Below, piece by piece: positions 14,648-23,684 of a DNA stretch of 64,000 nucleotides. Each line of letters starts with the position of its first letter. The first letter of the stretch is position 1. Source of the stretch: an uncultured Trueperaceae bacterium. Its GTDB lineage: Bacteria > Deinococcota > Deinococci > Deinococcales > Trueperaceae. Below the pieces are notes generated by a model. It was not told the DNA's origin, did not search any database, and saw only the letters and a list, made by a program, of their open reading frames with translations. Made by a program: the position numbers and the translations under genes. The stretch spans positions 1-64,000 of the forward strand of contig CALCHY010000311.1 of assembly GCA_937907415.1 (NCBI GenBank). Reading direction: 5' to 3'.

Positions 14648-15999
14648 GGGGTCACTCCGAACTCGGCGGCTACCAGGGCGAGGTCTGCGGGGGTGAGGGC
14701 TTCACGGAAGATGGCCGCGCCGATGAACTCGAAGTCGGCGTAGTCCGCGCTAGCGCGGCCAATCTGTAACGGAAGGGAGTTGTGCAGGCTTGCGGTGTTC
14801 GAGGCGATGGAACTCGTGCCTAGCGGCGTGAACCCGGCGAGGTTCGCGCCCGCGACGCGTCGCATCGACACGAGTCCTGCCGAGCCGACGGGATTGAGGC
14901 CGCTCCCCAGGAGGGCCACGTCCTCTACGGTGTTGTCGCTCAGGCGCAACGTCATTCCCGATGAGTAGGTGGATGAGTAGTACGCCTGGTACCCCGAGCC
15001 GCCGACGCCGTACCCGGACTTTTTGCCAAACAAGCCTCGCCCGGAAACCTGTGCGGTCCAATAGGTGCGGTAAGCGAGGCACACGGTGAAGTCCTCGCCA
15101 GCGCCGAAGTTGAGGTCGGCGTGGTTGGATACCTCCAGATAGTCGTCCGTGCCGAGCAGCAGCAGGGGCCGGTCTACCAGGACGGCCTTGCGTCCGGTGG
15201 CGCTGCGGTTTATCGTCCACGTTTCGCCTGTGGCGGATGACACCCAACTGGTGTGGGGTTCGGCGCTGTCGGCGGGGTTGAAGTCGGCTACGGCGGTGCC
15301 GCCACTCGTGAGCGTCAGGCGGTGAATGGCTCCCGCGAAGCGCTGGTCCCCAACGCCGCTGAAGCTGTCTCGGTAACCGATGGCGAGGGCCGTGGGGCGC
15401 CCCGTCTGGAAGTCGGTGACCGGCCTGGTTGCCCGCGTCTCCCAACTGCCACTCACGTACTCTTGTTGCGTGATGGTGCTGCGGTCGCTTGAGATGACGC
15501 CGCGCCACCGCTTGCGCACGCCGCGTGCGTGCGCTTCGCCCGGAGTGCCGCCACCGTACGCGCCGCCAGCCTTGAACCACTGGAAGCTCACGCGCTCGTT
15601 CACGGCGTCGTACAGGCAGCGCAGGAAGTTGTCTCCTCCGCCGACGCCGCGGGCTAGGCCGGTGCTGGCGGTTCCTGGCGCGATGTCCACTTCGAGGATT
15701 ATCTCGCCGCCGTCGGCGGGCCACACGGCGTTAGTCGTTATCCCGTAGTTGCTGGGTTCGCCGGGGCAGTGCAGGTACTTCTGCCCGTTGAACGGCAGGT
15801 GCAGCGGGTCGTTGGTGTCCGCGCCGATGGCGCTGCCGAAGCGCGCGTGATGCCCGCGCCCCGTGAGGTCCACCAAGCTGTCGATGTTCGGCTGGTAGTG
15901 CTCGGCCTTCCAGGCGGCGACGGCGCGGCGCAGCACGCCGTTGAGTTTCTTCGGCCTGGGCGCGAAGCCCGCGACGGGGCCGGGCGCGAAGCCGCTCAC
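14644..15999 (-). CDS. LamG/concanavalin-like adhesin
   Basis: 451 residues from GTG 15999, chosen because it overlaps the preceding TGA as GTGA. Two jelly-roll, LamG-like halves: about residues 90-250 (EIILEVDIAPG, RFAGAIHRLTL) and 290-445 (YLEVSNHADLNFGAGEDFTVCLAY, PLQIGRASADYADFEFIGAAIF). The N-terminal FAPGPVAGFAPRPKK stretch may be a linker. Such domains bind glycans; in a phage tail region the likely role is surface recognition. Confidence 0.65.
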   Translation of the reverse strand: MSGFAPGPVAGFAPRPKKLNGVLRRAVAAWKAEHYQPNIDSLVDLTGRGHHARFGSAIGADTNDPLHLPFNGQKYLHCPGEPSNYGITTNAVWPADGGEIILEVDIAPGTASTGLARGVGGGDNFLRCLYDAVNERVSFQWFKAGGAYGGGTPGEAHARGVRKRWRGVISSDRSTITQQEYVSGSWETRATRPVTDFQTGRPTALAIGYRDSFSGVGDQRFAGAIHRLTLTSGGTAVADFNPADSAEPHTSWVSSATGETWTINRSATGRKAVLVDRPLLLLGTDDYLEVSNHADLNFGAGEDFTVCLAYRTYWTAQVSGRGLFGKKSGYGVGGSGYQAYYSSTYSSGMTLRLSDNTVEDVALLGSGLNPVGSAGLVSMRRVAGANLAGFTPLGTSSIASNTASLHNSLPLQIGRASADYADFEFIGAAIFREALTPADLALVAAEFGVTP

Positions 16000-16310
16000 C
16001 TTAGTCCCACCGCGTACCACGGCCCCGTGGCGGCGATGGTGACGGTGGTGAACGGCGCGTCCGCCCGCCTAACCTCGTAAGGCACGCCGTCTGGCACGCT
16101 GTGCGTGTCGCCCGCCACCGTCACCGTCAGGAGCGCCCCGCTGCCGTTGAATACCTGCACCGCCACGACTGGCGCGGTGAACGTGATGGTCGCGTTCCCG
16201 CTACCCGACTGCGGTTCGACGGTGTTACTGCCCGATAGCTGAACTAGGGGGACCTCCCCCGGATTTCCGCTAGGGTTGATGACTTGCACTAAGAACGCCG
16301 GTTGCGCCAT
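15996..16310 (-). CDS. Small virion-associated beta protein
   Basis: 104 residues. Predicted all-beta: FLVQVINPSG, ATITFTAPVVAVQVFNGSG, FTTVTIAATGPWYAVGLR. Shares strand order and several residues with the 81-residue product at 13836-14081. Ribosome binding site GAGGAAAGGATC before ATG. Probably structural; no known family. Confidence 0.6.
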   Translation of the reverse strand: MAQPAFLVQVINPSGNPGEVPLVQLSGSNTVEPQSGSGNATITFTAPVVAVQVFNGSGALLTVTVAGDTHSVPDGVPYEVRRADAPFTTVTIAATGPWYAVGLR

Positions 16311-16385
16311 CTCGATCCTTTCCTCACCTTCGCCTAGCGCGCTCGCGTCCTGAATCAGAACGAGAGTCCCGATTGGGCGGGGCGT

Positions 16386-16754
16386 CTACCCCGCCGACCG
16401 CTTTCCCAAAAGACCGGAAATCGCGTCCCAACCGCCACTCGCAAGGATTCCGGCCGACGCGCCGAAGCCCAAACTAGCCACCAATCCACCATCAAGGTAT
16501 CCGAGCAAGTGCCCTACCCATCCGAAGCCGGTGCCGATTATCACTGAGACTGCGATGGTGCCCACGCCCGTGAGCGACTTGATGATGTTCTTCTTCACGA
16601 ACGATGTGAGCGCCAGCACGGCGGCAGCGAGTGCGCTTGTGCTTAGGAACAGCCCAGCAATATCCCAGGCGGCGGGAGCCTCGGCGCCCTGAGCGAACAC
16701 AAAGCCCGTCAGGAACGGGGCGAGGATCAGTATGGTGAGTTTGATTATCTTCAT
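16386..16754 (-). CDS. Putative holin
   Basis: 122 residues. A signal-like hydrophobic N-terminus (LTILILAPFLTGFVFAQ) is followed by hydrophobic stretches at about 31-52 (IAGLFLSTSALAAAVLALTSF), 64-82 (GVGTIAVSVIIGTGFGWVG) and 85-110 (GYLDGGLVASLGFGASAGILA), ending basic (LLGKRSAG). Size, number of membrane segments and place in the lysis/fibre region suit a holin, which forms membrane holes at lysis. AAAGGAGT ribosome binding site upstream. Confidence 0.6.
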   Translation of the reverse strand: MKIIKLTILILAPFLTGFVFAQGAEAPAAWDIAGLFLSTSALAAAVLALTSFVKKNIIKSLTGVGTIAVSVIIGTGFGWVGHLLGYLDGGLVASLGFGASAGILASGGWDAISGLLGKRSAG

Positions 16755-16867
16755 AGTGGACTCCTTTGCGGTCTAGGCGTATGCCGAGATACCGTGCGGA
16801 TCACCTCCCGGCCGATCTGGCCTTGACCGGAAGGATAGTTGAGGTCGCCATATGCGCGGCGGAAAGT

Positions 16868-17854
16868 CTAAGAGCCTTCGTAGAGACGCGCCTTGATCTC
16901 CCGCCGCAACCGCGCTGGCCCGTCACCCCTAACCTCCGGCCTGCTAAGGTAATACTCCTCATCGGGCAGCCCCGCGCAGCGCTCCAAGAACACGATGGCT
17001 AACGCGAGGTCGCCGCAAGCTGCCTCGAACCGCGCCGCGTCGTACCAGACTTCGCGCCGCTCCGGACACTCCGCGATGGCGCGGTACTGCCATTGCCTCT
17101 TCCAGGCTTCGTTGCCGTCCATCGAAGCGAGCATCAGCATGGCCTCGCTGCGTTCGTGCCGCCACACGGCGTCAGGGTGCGCTAGGTAGCGCTGGTACTC
17201 CTCGGAAGCGTGCGCCTGGTCGCCCATGAAGTAAAGCTGCCGAGCGTAATACAGCCGCAGCCGAGCGTCGTTAGGCATGTCAGCTACGGCGCGTTCCATC
17301 AAGTCGAGGTCGCGGGTGCCACGGTCGATGCTGGTGTCCTGGTAGTGGTGGACGACTAGGCCATCGACGAAGAGTTGCTGTTCGTTATCGACGCCGGGGA
17401 ACGCCAGCCACTCGTGCGCCACGCCGCGCCAGATGGCCCCGTGCCGGGCGAAGAGCTTATCGGCCCAGAACACCACGCCGGGGTCGCCGTTGGCCTGATG
17501 CGACCATATGAACTTGTAGCGAAGGCGGTGGAGGCCGTCATGCCATGCGCCTTCGATGGCGTCACGCCAGCCGGGCTGCGGAACCTCGTCGAGATCGAGC
17601 GCCCACACGGCGTCGGCGTTACCGGGCGCCAAGGCGAGCGCCAGGTTCCTAGCGACATCGAAGCGCCACGGGCTGATGGTGGCGTGATGGCTGCTAACGC
17701 CACGCAGGGCGAACAGCCGATCGCCGCCATCGGTGCTGCCGGTATCTAGAACGGTGATGCTGTCGCCGGGCTTGAGTTCGGGTTGCAAGGCGTCGAGCCA
17801 GCGAGTTATGTGGTTCGCCTCGTTCTTGTAGATAGCGCTGATGGCCAACTTCAT
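16868..17854 (-). CDS. GT2-family glycosyltransferase with TPR-like C-terminus
   Basis: 328 residues from ATG 17854 (GAGGTG upstream; GTG 17860 lacks a spaced binding site). The GT-A fold is clear: KLAISAIYKNEANHITRWL, VLDTGSTDGG, and the DxD metal site WALDLDE (Asp87, Asp89), then WRGVAHEWL. The C-terminal third is helical and TPR-like (RLRLYYARQLYFMGDQAHASEEYQRYL). It should transfer a sugar from a nucleotide donor. Between fibre and holin genes, it could decorate virion fibres or alter host surface glycans to block superinfection; which is not known. Confidence 0.8.
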   Translation of the reverse strand: MKLAISAIYKNEANHITRWLDALQPELKPGDSITVLDTGSTDGGDRLFALRGVSSHHATISPWRFDVARNLALALAPGNADAVWALDLDEVPQPGWRDAIEGAWHDGLHRLRYKFIWSHQANGDPGVVFWADKLFARHGAIWRGVAHEWLAFPGVDNEQQLFVDGLVVHHYQDTSIDRGTRDLDLMERAVADMPNDARLRLYYARQLYFMGDQAHASEEYQRYLAHPDAVWRHERSEAMLMLASMDGNEAWKRQWQYRAIAECPERREVWYDAARFEAACGDLALAIVFLERCAGLPDEEYYLSRPEVRGDGPARLRREIKARLYEGS

Positions 17855-17861
17855 AGGCACC

Positions 17862-19015
17862 TCACTGAGCGTAGTAGGTCAGGAACAGCTGCGGTCTGCC
17901 GATCATACCGGAATCGTAAGACTTGATGTCCTTCTCCGCTGAGCCTGACTTGGTGTTACACGCCCACAGCACGACGTAATCGCCGCCCTTGGTGCCGTTA
18001 GCGATGAGCTCGTTGATGACCGCGCTGATGTCCGGGCTTGAGAACAGTTGATCTGCGGAAGTGGCTGGCATGTTCCAGCGCACGGCGGTGGTGGTGAGGG
18101 CGGCGTACTGTGTGGCCGCCTCGGCAGCACTAGTCGGGGCGGCTGGGCTAGCCGCCAAGTAGGCGCGGATGTCGGCGTCGGCCGCCCCGTCAGCGTTGCG
18201 GCTGGTGAGCTGCAAGTACGCGCCCTGCACGCTGCCGCGCAAGTCGGCAGGCAGTTGGAAGCGGAAGAAGTTGCGCCCGGTGTCGCCTAACCACACGGCG
18301 GCGGTGGCGTTATCGAAGTCATCGGTGAACGGCACGTACCAGTAGCCGTCTGCGCCGCTGGCGGCCACCTCGCCTACAAGCAGCGCCGGCTCCGGGTTCT
18401 TTTGCAAGAGTTCCACGGTGTAAGTCCGATAACTCGCGCTGGTGCCGCCAGCGGCCACTGCGGTGGTTGGCCACGCCAGCACGCCTCCGTTGGTATCGTG
18501 CCCAGCCGCTTCATCCGTGGAGTCCTGCACGTTGGAGCGGTTGACCATGCCCGTCGGCGGGGTTTCCAGCGCCACGTTGGTGGAGCGGTGCCCGGCGAAG
18601 CCCGCCACCCAACTCGTGCCGTCGTCGCTTAGGGGTGATACGGCGGGATAGGAGATGCTGGTGCTTGAGGCCCCACCGGCGGCGTACGCCCCGATGCCGC
18701 CGACGTTGCGGTACACGTGGCAGACGACACTGGTAGCGCTAGTCCAGGTGCCGGAAGTTTCGCTGCTGCCAGCCGCGAACTTGTAAGCGATGCGCGCCGA
18801 TTCGAGCTGGCGCCTGAGTTGCCGATGTTCGTCCACCCGGCCGGTAAGGTCGGGGCCGTCGTGTTGCCGTCACGGTACGCAAACATCAACAGCAAGTCGC
18901 CACGTTTGTGCGTAGGCATCGTCGCTATCGCGTTCGTACCAGTGGCTCTATCCACGAACGTGATGGGCCATGACAGCGGCACGTAAGGGTGGTGGCCGCG
19001 CAGTGGGAAGGTCAT
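17862..19015 (-). CDS. Tail adhesin protein, reading frame broken by a frameshift near 18800
   Basis: One protein is split over two frames. Frame one runs from ATG 19015 and gives about 72 sensible residues ([32 protein letters not shown]). At 18796-18802 the sequence must shift by -1 to continue as [19 protein letters not shown] and on to the stop at 17862. The first part alone ends in low-complexity sequence at 18629. The C-terminal 160 residues resemble DNRLRE-type beta domains and the product of 29741-30346. No slippery heptamer is visible, so a real mutation or sequencing error is more likely than programmed shifting. ATGA overlap with the collagen-like gene. Confidence 0.7.
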
Positions 19016-21144
19016 GCCGTGCGCGGGATGGTGAAGGACAGCCAGTCGCTGAAGCTGGTGACGGTGATCTTCAGGATGTCGCCGCTGGCGAACGAAGTGC
19101 TGCCGGACACGGACGCGAAGCTGCTGCCGCCGTTCGTGGACTTGGCGTAAGCCAGCGTGCCGGTGCCGTTCTTGAGGACGCCAGCCAGGTCAAGCACGGT
19201 GAGGATGTCGAACACTATGTAGTAGTCGCCGTTCGCCGGTGGGTTCACGTGGAACGGATCGATCCGGCTCGGGCGCGTGTCCACCGCCACCACGTGCCAG
19301 TTGGTGCCGCCGTTGAGGGTGAAGAGCGTGATGGCGGTGGTCGCGCTGGGAGCAGGATTCACCGCGCCGTTGCCGCCATACAAGTAGCGCGTGCCCGACG
19401 GGTAGCTGACCGTATAGCCGCCTGTGGCGTTCTGCGTAAAGTACACCGTGACCATGACCGGCACGCTGGCCGGAACGTTGGTGAACGCCAGGGTCACGTC
19501 GCCGGTGAGCGTGCCGTAGGCCACCACTTGCTTGCTGCTAGCGAGGTCAAGCGTCTTGGTGCCCGTACTGCTGCCTAGGCTGATCTCGGTGCCAGAGGAA
19601 GAGGGGCCAGTCGGACCCGTGGGGCCAGTAGGCCCGGCCGTGGTCGAGACGGGTCCAGTGGGGCCAGTGGCCCCCTGTGGCCCGGTCGGGCCAGTAACCC
19701 CTTGCGGCCCAGTCGGGCCTGTGGTAGTGGACGCGGGTCCCGTGGGGCCAGTGACCCCCGGATCGCCCTGCGGTCCCGTGGGGCCAGTGACCCCCGGATC
19801 GCCCTGCGGTCCCGTGGGGCCAGTGACGGTCGACGCCGCTCCGGTGGGGCCGGTGGGGCCGGTGACCGTGGACGCGGGGCCGGTGGGGCCAGTCGGGCCA
19901 GTGACGGTCGACGCCGCTCCGGTGGGGCCGGTGGGGCCGGTGACCGTAGACGCGGGGCCGGTAGGGCCAGTCGGGCCTGGGACGGTTGAGGCGGGGCCGG
20001 TGGGGCCAGTAGCGCCAGTCGCCCCTGGCGTGCCGCCATCCCCCTTCGGCCCCGTGGGGCCGGTAGCGCCAGGCACCCCTTGCGGCCCAGTAGGGCCTGT
20101 AACCGTAGAGGCCGCACCGCTAGGGCCGGTGGGGCCAGCGTCGCCCTGTGGACCCGTTGGCCCAGTGGGGCCGCCAGTGGGGCCGGTGGGGCCAGTGGCG
20201 CCCTGTGGCCCCGTGGGGCCAGTAACCGTCGAGGCCGCGCCCGTCGCGCCAGTGGGGCCAGTGGGGCCAGTGGGGCCGGTGACACCCTGATTGCCCTTGG
20301 GGCCGGTAGGTCCGGTGGAGCCGGTGGGGCCTTGGTTACCGAGCGGCCCGGTGGCACCCGTCGCGCCAGTTGGGCCTGGCGTGCCTTGCGGCCCCGTCGC
20401 GCCAGTCGCGCCAACCCCGCCGACCGGGCCGGTGGGGCCAACGGGGCCGATGGGTCCCTGGTCGCCGCGTGCGCCTGTCGGTCCCGTACCGCCGACTTGG
20501 CCTTGCGCTCCCGTAGCGCCCGTCGCACCAGCTGGGCCGGTAGCGCCAGTGGGGCCGGCGTTGCCCTGAGCGCCTTGCGGCCCCGTCGCGCCGGTGGGGC
20601 CGGTGACGCCCTGGACGCCTTGGGCACCAGCAGGGCCGGTCGCACCAGTAGGGCCGACGTTGCCCTGCGGCCCCTGAGCGCCAGTGGGGCCGGTAGCGCC
20701 AGCGGCGCCAGTCGCGCCGGTGGGGCCGACGCCGCCCTGAGCGCCCTGTGGGCCGGTTGGCCCGAGTGCGCCGGTCGCTCCGGTGTTTCCCTTCGGGCCG
20801 GTCGGCCCCGTCGATCCTGGGCCGCCCTGAGCGCCCTGCGGCCCCGTGGGGCCGGTCACGCCGACACCCTGCGGCCCGGTCGGGCCGGTGTTGCCCGTAT
20901 TGCCCTTCGGGCCAGTGGGGCCGGTCACGCCCTGGGCGCCCTGAGGTCCCTGCCCCCCAGTCGGCCCCGTCGATCCGGTTGGGCCGGTCAGGTCGGCTAG
21001 CGCGATGAGGTCATGCCAGACGAGCTCGCCATCCCAGCGCCACTGAAGATGCGTGCTGGTAGAGCGAAACTCAACTTTCCCAGCACCAAGCTCCTGGATC
21101 TGGCGCAGCGCGCGCTTAGCTAGTACGGTGCCTACGTCAGACAT
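19012..21144 (-). CDS. Collagen-like tail fibre
   Basis: About 710 residues from ATG 21144, which overlaps the upstream stop by 8 bases. A 45-residue N-terminal segment ([17 protein letters not shown]) probably attaches to the virion; then about 460 residues of Gly-X-Y repeats dominated by GPTGPTG, with [11 protein letters not shown] breaks; then a 190-residue C-terminal beta domain ending in LSFTIPRTA. That domain matches most of the product of 30346-31059. Collagen stalks in phages are trimeric rods carrying a receptor-binding head. Local DNA duplications of 36 and 78 bases show ongoing repeat expansion. Confidence 0.8.
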   Translation of the reverse strand: MSDVGTVLAKRALRQIQELGAGKVEFRSTSTHLQWRWDGELVWHDLIALADLTGPTGSTGPTGGQGPQGAQGVTGPTGPKGNTGNTGPTGPQGVGVTGPTGPQGAQGGPGSTGPTGPKGNTGATGALGPTGPQGAQGGVGPTGATGAAGATGPTGAQGPQGNVGPTGATGPAGAQGVQGVTGPTGATGPQGAQGNAGPTGATGPAGATGATGAQGQVGGTGPTGARGDQGPIGPVGPTGPVGGVGATGATGPQGTPGPTGATGATGPLGNQGPTGSTGPTGPKGNQGVTGPTGPTGPTGATGAASTVTGPTGPQGATGPTGPTGGPTGPTGPQGDAGPTGPSGAASTVTGPTGPQGVPGATGPTGPKGDGGTPGATGATGPTGPASTVPGPTGPTGPASTVTGPTGPTGAASTVTGPTGPTGPASTVTGPTGPTGAASTVTGPTGPQGDPGVTGPTGPQGDPGVTGPTGPASTTTGPTGPQGVTGPTGPQGATGPTGPVSTTAGPTGPTGPTGPSSSGTEISLGSSTGTKTLDLASSKQVVAYGTLTGDVTLAFTNVPASVPVMVTVYFTQNATGGYTVSYPSGTRYLYGGNGAVNPAPSATTAITLFTLNGGTNWHVVAVDTRPSRIDPFHVNPPANGDYYIVFDILTVLDLAGVLKNGTGTLAYAKSTNGGSSFASVSGSTSFASGDILKITVTSFSDWLSFTIPRTA

Positions 21145-21490
21145 TGACCCAACCAGCGCCGTCACTCATCGTCAACTCGTCCAGTTGGCCGATGCGGTCG
21201 GCCGCCCAGAAGGTCGTGCCTGGCGCCACACTGTTCGCGGCGGGCCTAGTACCTATCAGGCCGCGGAGTTCGTAGGAGTTCGACGTGGTGACGGTGCCGG
21301 TGACGGCGGTGATGACATCGCCGAGCAGGCCAGCGAGGTCGATGGGAGCGCCGGCCTCGTCGTGCAAGATGGCGTGCTGCCTACCGTCGGTGCCGATGGC
21401 CGGCGTGTACTCGTCCTTGGCCGGATCGAAGACCTGCGGGATGGGCGCACCACCGCGATCGCGCTTGATGTTCTTGGTGTCAGCTGGCAT
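21137..21490 (-). CDS. Small tail/baseplate-attached protein
   Basis: 117 residues from ATG 21490; longer in-frame extensions overlap the peptidase gene. The second half ([36 protein letters not shown], seen in parts [10 protein letters not shown] and [10 protein letters not shown]) resembles short head/fibre segments of phage tail proteins that report position, with a T-x-x-D-x-x-G-W ending. Precedes the collagen fibre gene and may be its adaptor. No firm family. Confidence 0.55.
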   Translation of the reverse strand: MPADTKNIKRDRGGAPIPQVFDPAKDEYTPAIGTDGRQHAILHDEAGAPIDLAGLLGDVITAVTGTVTTSNSYELRGLIGTRPAANSVAPGTTFWAADRIGQLDELTMSDGAGWVNV

Positions 21491-21492
21491 CG

Positions 21493-21978
21493 CTAACCCC
21501 GCACCCGCGCCACGAGCGTCCACGGGTGGCTGGCGTAAGGGGTGACGCTGATATGCGGCGCGCGCGCCCTGACGCTGTTCGGGCGGAACGAGGCGTGGAT
21601 GTTCTCGATCACGAGGTCGCGGGTCCAGAGGATGCCGACGTGCCCGACCGGCTTGGCGGCGTTGTGGTTGAACACGAGGTCGCCGGGTTGACGTAGCAGA
21701 CTGGGTACGGCCCAACCGAGCTTCTTGACGCTGGCCTCGAAGTCAGCGGCCCACGGGTCCAGCTTCGCCTGCGCCAGGTTGCTAACCGGGTCGGGGCCGC
21801 GCCGCGTGGTGGCGGCCACCAGCCACTTCTCGTACATGCTGTGGCTCGGCAACCCCAGGGCGCGTTCTACGACCAGGCGCACGAACTGAAGGCACATACC
21901 GCTCTCTGCCGGCACTGAAGCCTGGCCGCTGGCGGCATCCACCAGCGCCCTCACGATGCGTTCGTTCACGGCCGTCAC
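21493..21978 (-). CDS. NlpC/P60-CHAP-like cysteine peptidase
   Basis: 161 residues from GTG 21978 (GTGA). ESGMCLQFVRLVVE places a catalytic-type Cys29 at a helix start; QPGDLVFNHN and VGHVGILW give the following strand and His113, and ENIHA follows. This is the Cys-His order of NlpC/P60 and CHAP amidase/endopeptidases that cut peptidoglycan. It may be the endolysin or a virion lysin; with a holin candidate 5 kb downstream in the same operon, endolysin is the better guess. Confidence 0.7.
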   Translation of the reverse strand: MTAVNERIVRALVDAASGQASVPAESGMCLQFVRLVVERALGLPSHSMYEKWLVAATTRRGPDPVSNLAQAKLDPWAADFEASVKKLGWAVPSLLRQPGDLVFNHNAAKPVGHVGILWTRDLVIENIHASFRPNSVRARAPHISVTPYASHPWTLVARVRG

Positions 21979-22664
21979 ACCACCACCGCCTTCAGGGCTA
22001 CAAGGACATCGGCGAGCGCCGCGTCCGGGCTAGTTGGCGAGACCAGGCTGAGAACGTCGCCAGCCGACAGCGGCACGTCATCAGGTATCGCCCACGTCGC
22101 CGCGCCATCGGTTGCGATGGACAACCCGCCGACGCTGACGCCGTTACACCGCAAGTCGAACGCCGTTGGAGTCGACGCTGGCGGGGTGCCGACATGCGTC
22201 ACGCCGGGGTCCGCCGCGTGAATCACGGACGGCCAGGCTGCTAGCGCCTTATCGCTATCGCCACCGACCACGGTCCCAAGGAAGCGCAGTTGCATGGCGT
22301 AGACGCTCGGGCCGGGCGGCCCCATCGGGTACCAGTGGCTGACGGCACCGGGGCTGGCGATCGGGCTGCCAGCCGCCGAACCAACGCGGATCTCGATGGA
22401 CGCGACCTTCGCCTCCCCCGCCGAAGTGACGATGCTAGCCAGCCCTCGGTAAGTGTCGCCCGCCGCGCCGCCAGATACCCAGAACGCCTGCACGGTGTCG
22501 GTGTTCGCGGCGGCGCCATCGTTGACTATCACGCCACCGGGGTTGCTGAGGTCGGTGATGCTGGACGAGGCAATGTCCTGGTTACCGAGCCACGGCAGCC
22601 AGTTGAGGCGGTAGATTACCTCTTCACCTTCGCGGTGATCGATCACCACGACATCCGGTGTCAC
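21975..22664 (-). CDS. Tail-associated beta-sandwich protein
   Basis: 229 residues from GTG 22664. The N-terminal half resembles phage proteins with an Ig-like segment: YRLNWLPWLGNQDIASSS, then QAFWVSGGAAGDTYRGLASIVTS, a pattern seen in many tail/neck accessory proteins. The C-terminal part (FDLRCNGVSVGGLSI) is also beta-rich. Likely structural. Overlaps both neighbours by 4 bases. Confidence 0.55.
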   Translation of the reverse strand: MTPDVVVIDHREGEEVIYRLNWLPWLGNQDIASSSITDLSNPGGVIVNDGAAANTDTVQAFWVSGGAAGDTYRGLASIVTSAGEAKVASIEIRVGSAAGSPIASPGAVSHWYPMGPPGPSVYAMQLRFLGTVVGGDSDKALAAWPSVIHAADPGVTHVGTPPASTPTAFDLRCNGVSVGGLSIATDGAATWAIPDDVPLSAGDVLSLVSPTSPDAALADVLVALKAVVV

Positions 22665-22855
22665 CGCACGCCCCTAGCCATCAGGCGCACCACCCGAGGG
22701 ATGCCGAGCACCACGTCATAGGTGAACGGCCGCATCGCCAAAGCGAGGCGTCTCACCCTGACTGCGACGGCAGGGAACAGTCCGTAGGCGTGGATCTGCG
22801 AGCCGACCATGACGCCAGTGTTCCAGCGCCAACTAGTGCGGTGCAGGAAACTCAA
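22661..22855 (-). CDS. Unknown 64-residue basic protein
   Basis: Start is TTG 22855, which overlaps the upstream TGA (TTGA); the stop overlaps the next start. The protein is strongly basic (RVRRLALAMR, RVVRLMARGVR) with tryptophans near the N-terminus. The double 4-base overlap is the main support for a real gene. Confidence 0.5.
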   Translation of the reverse strand: MSFLHRTSWRWNTGVMVGSQIHAYGLFPAVAVRVRRLALAMRPFTYDVVLGIPRVVRLMARGVR

Positions 22856-23268
22856 GCCTCTTCTAGGGGGTCGTCCTCGAACACCCGTAAGCGCTTGATG
22901 TTGGCGATCAGGGCGTCCACCTTGGCGGCGGCGGCGAGGGCGTCCTGCGAGTCCAGCGCGATGGAGATGCCGATAGCCTCACGCAGCATCATCATGCGGA
23001 ACTCGTTGAAGCTGCTTGAGGTCTTGGTGACCGCAGTCAACAACCGACTGTTCTCGTTCTTCAGCGCGTCCACCTGCGCTTCGACGCGAGTGACGTAGTT
23101 GCGCGCCGCCTCCACCTCCTTGCGCATGTCGTCACGCAAGCGGCCCTCCCAGTCGCGGTCGCTCTTCAACCGCGCCGAGCGGTTGGTGAACCACGGCGTG
23201 GCGAAGCCGGTGACGAACACGAGGATGACGACGACCCACCACGGCGCTTCTGGAATACTCGGGATCAT
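22852..23268 (-). CDS. Membrane-anchored coiled-coil protein, spanin/Rz-like
   Basis: 138 residues. One N-terminal membrane helix at about 8-27 (PWWVVVILVFVTGFATPWF), then a long charged coiled coil (DWEGRLRDDMRKEVEAARN, RVEAQVDALKNENSRLL). This anchor-plus-coiled-coil layout is that of inner-membrane spanins (Rz) and of some holin-like proteins. Location beside peptidase and fibre genes fits lysis. Not proven; a tail-tube accessory is the alternative. Confidence 0.55.
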   Translation of the reverse strand: MIPSIPEAPWWVVVILVFVTGFATPWFTNRSARLKSDRDWEGRLRDDMRKEVEAARNYVTRVEAQVDALKNENSRLLTAVTKTSSSFNEFRMMMLREAIGISIALDSQDALAAAAKVDALIANIKRLRVFEDDPLEEA

Positions 23269-23684
23269 GCCCCATCTCCCTCTACGCTGAGGAACGCGAC
23301 GGTCGGTTCTCCTGCCGCCGTCAGATCCTCTACTTCCGCCCGCAGGCGCTGGTTCTCGCCTCGTAGGGCGATGACCTCTTGGATGAACTGTTCCGCCATG
23401 CGACTGATGACAGAGAGGCCGGTCTTGGCCTCCTTGCCCCCGTCAGCGCAAAGGCGGTTGAGCACGTGCCTGCGGTAGGTGTCGATCTCTAGCAGCGCCC
23501 ACTCGGCGCTGAACACCGGCAAGGTGATCGGGGTAAGGTGGACCAGGGCGCAGGCCTTCTCCGGCATCGCGGTGTACGTCCGGTCGATGTAGCCAGGGAA
23601 CGTGACCGTGAAAGGCGCAGACTCGAACTGCATCTGCGCTAGCTCCTGGCCCGTGGCGCCGTCCACCACCTCGACGTTTATCAT
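23265..23684 (-). CDS. Unknown tail-region protein with C-terminal coiled coil
   Basis: 139 residues from ATG 23684, which overlaps the upstream stop (ATGA). N-terminal beta strands (NVEVVDGATGQELAQMQF, FTVTFPGYIDRTY) and a C-terminal helix (QFIQEVIALRGENQRLRAEVEDL) that could form a trimeric coiled coil. Likely a fibre chaperone or linker; not recognised. Confidence 0.5.
   Translation of the reverse strand: MINVEVVDGATGQELAQMQFESAPFTVTFPGYIDRTYTAMPEKACALVHLTPITLPVFSAEWALLEIDTYRRHVLNRLCADGGKEAKTGLSVISRMAEQFIQEVIALRGENQRLRAEVEDLTAAGEPTVAFLSVEGDGA

Noticed and set aside
19532..20569. Plus-strand open frames rich in GPVGPV opposite the collagen gene
   Set aside because: The reverse complement of a Gly-Pro-Thr repeat is itself Gly/Pro/Val-like; only the minus frame has flanking non-repeat domains and start/stop coupling.
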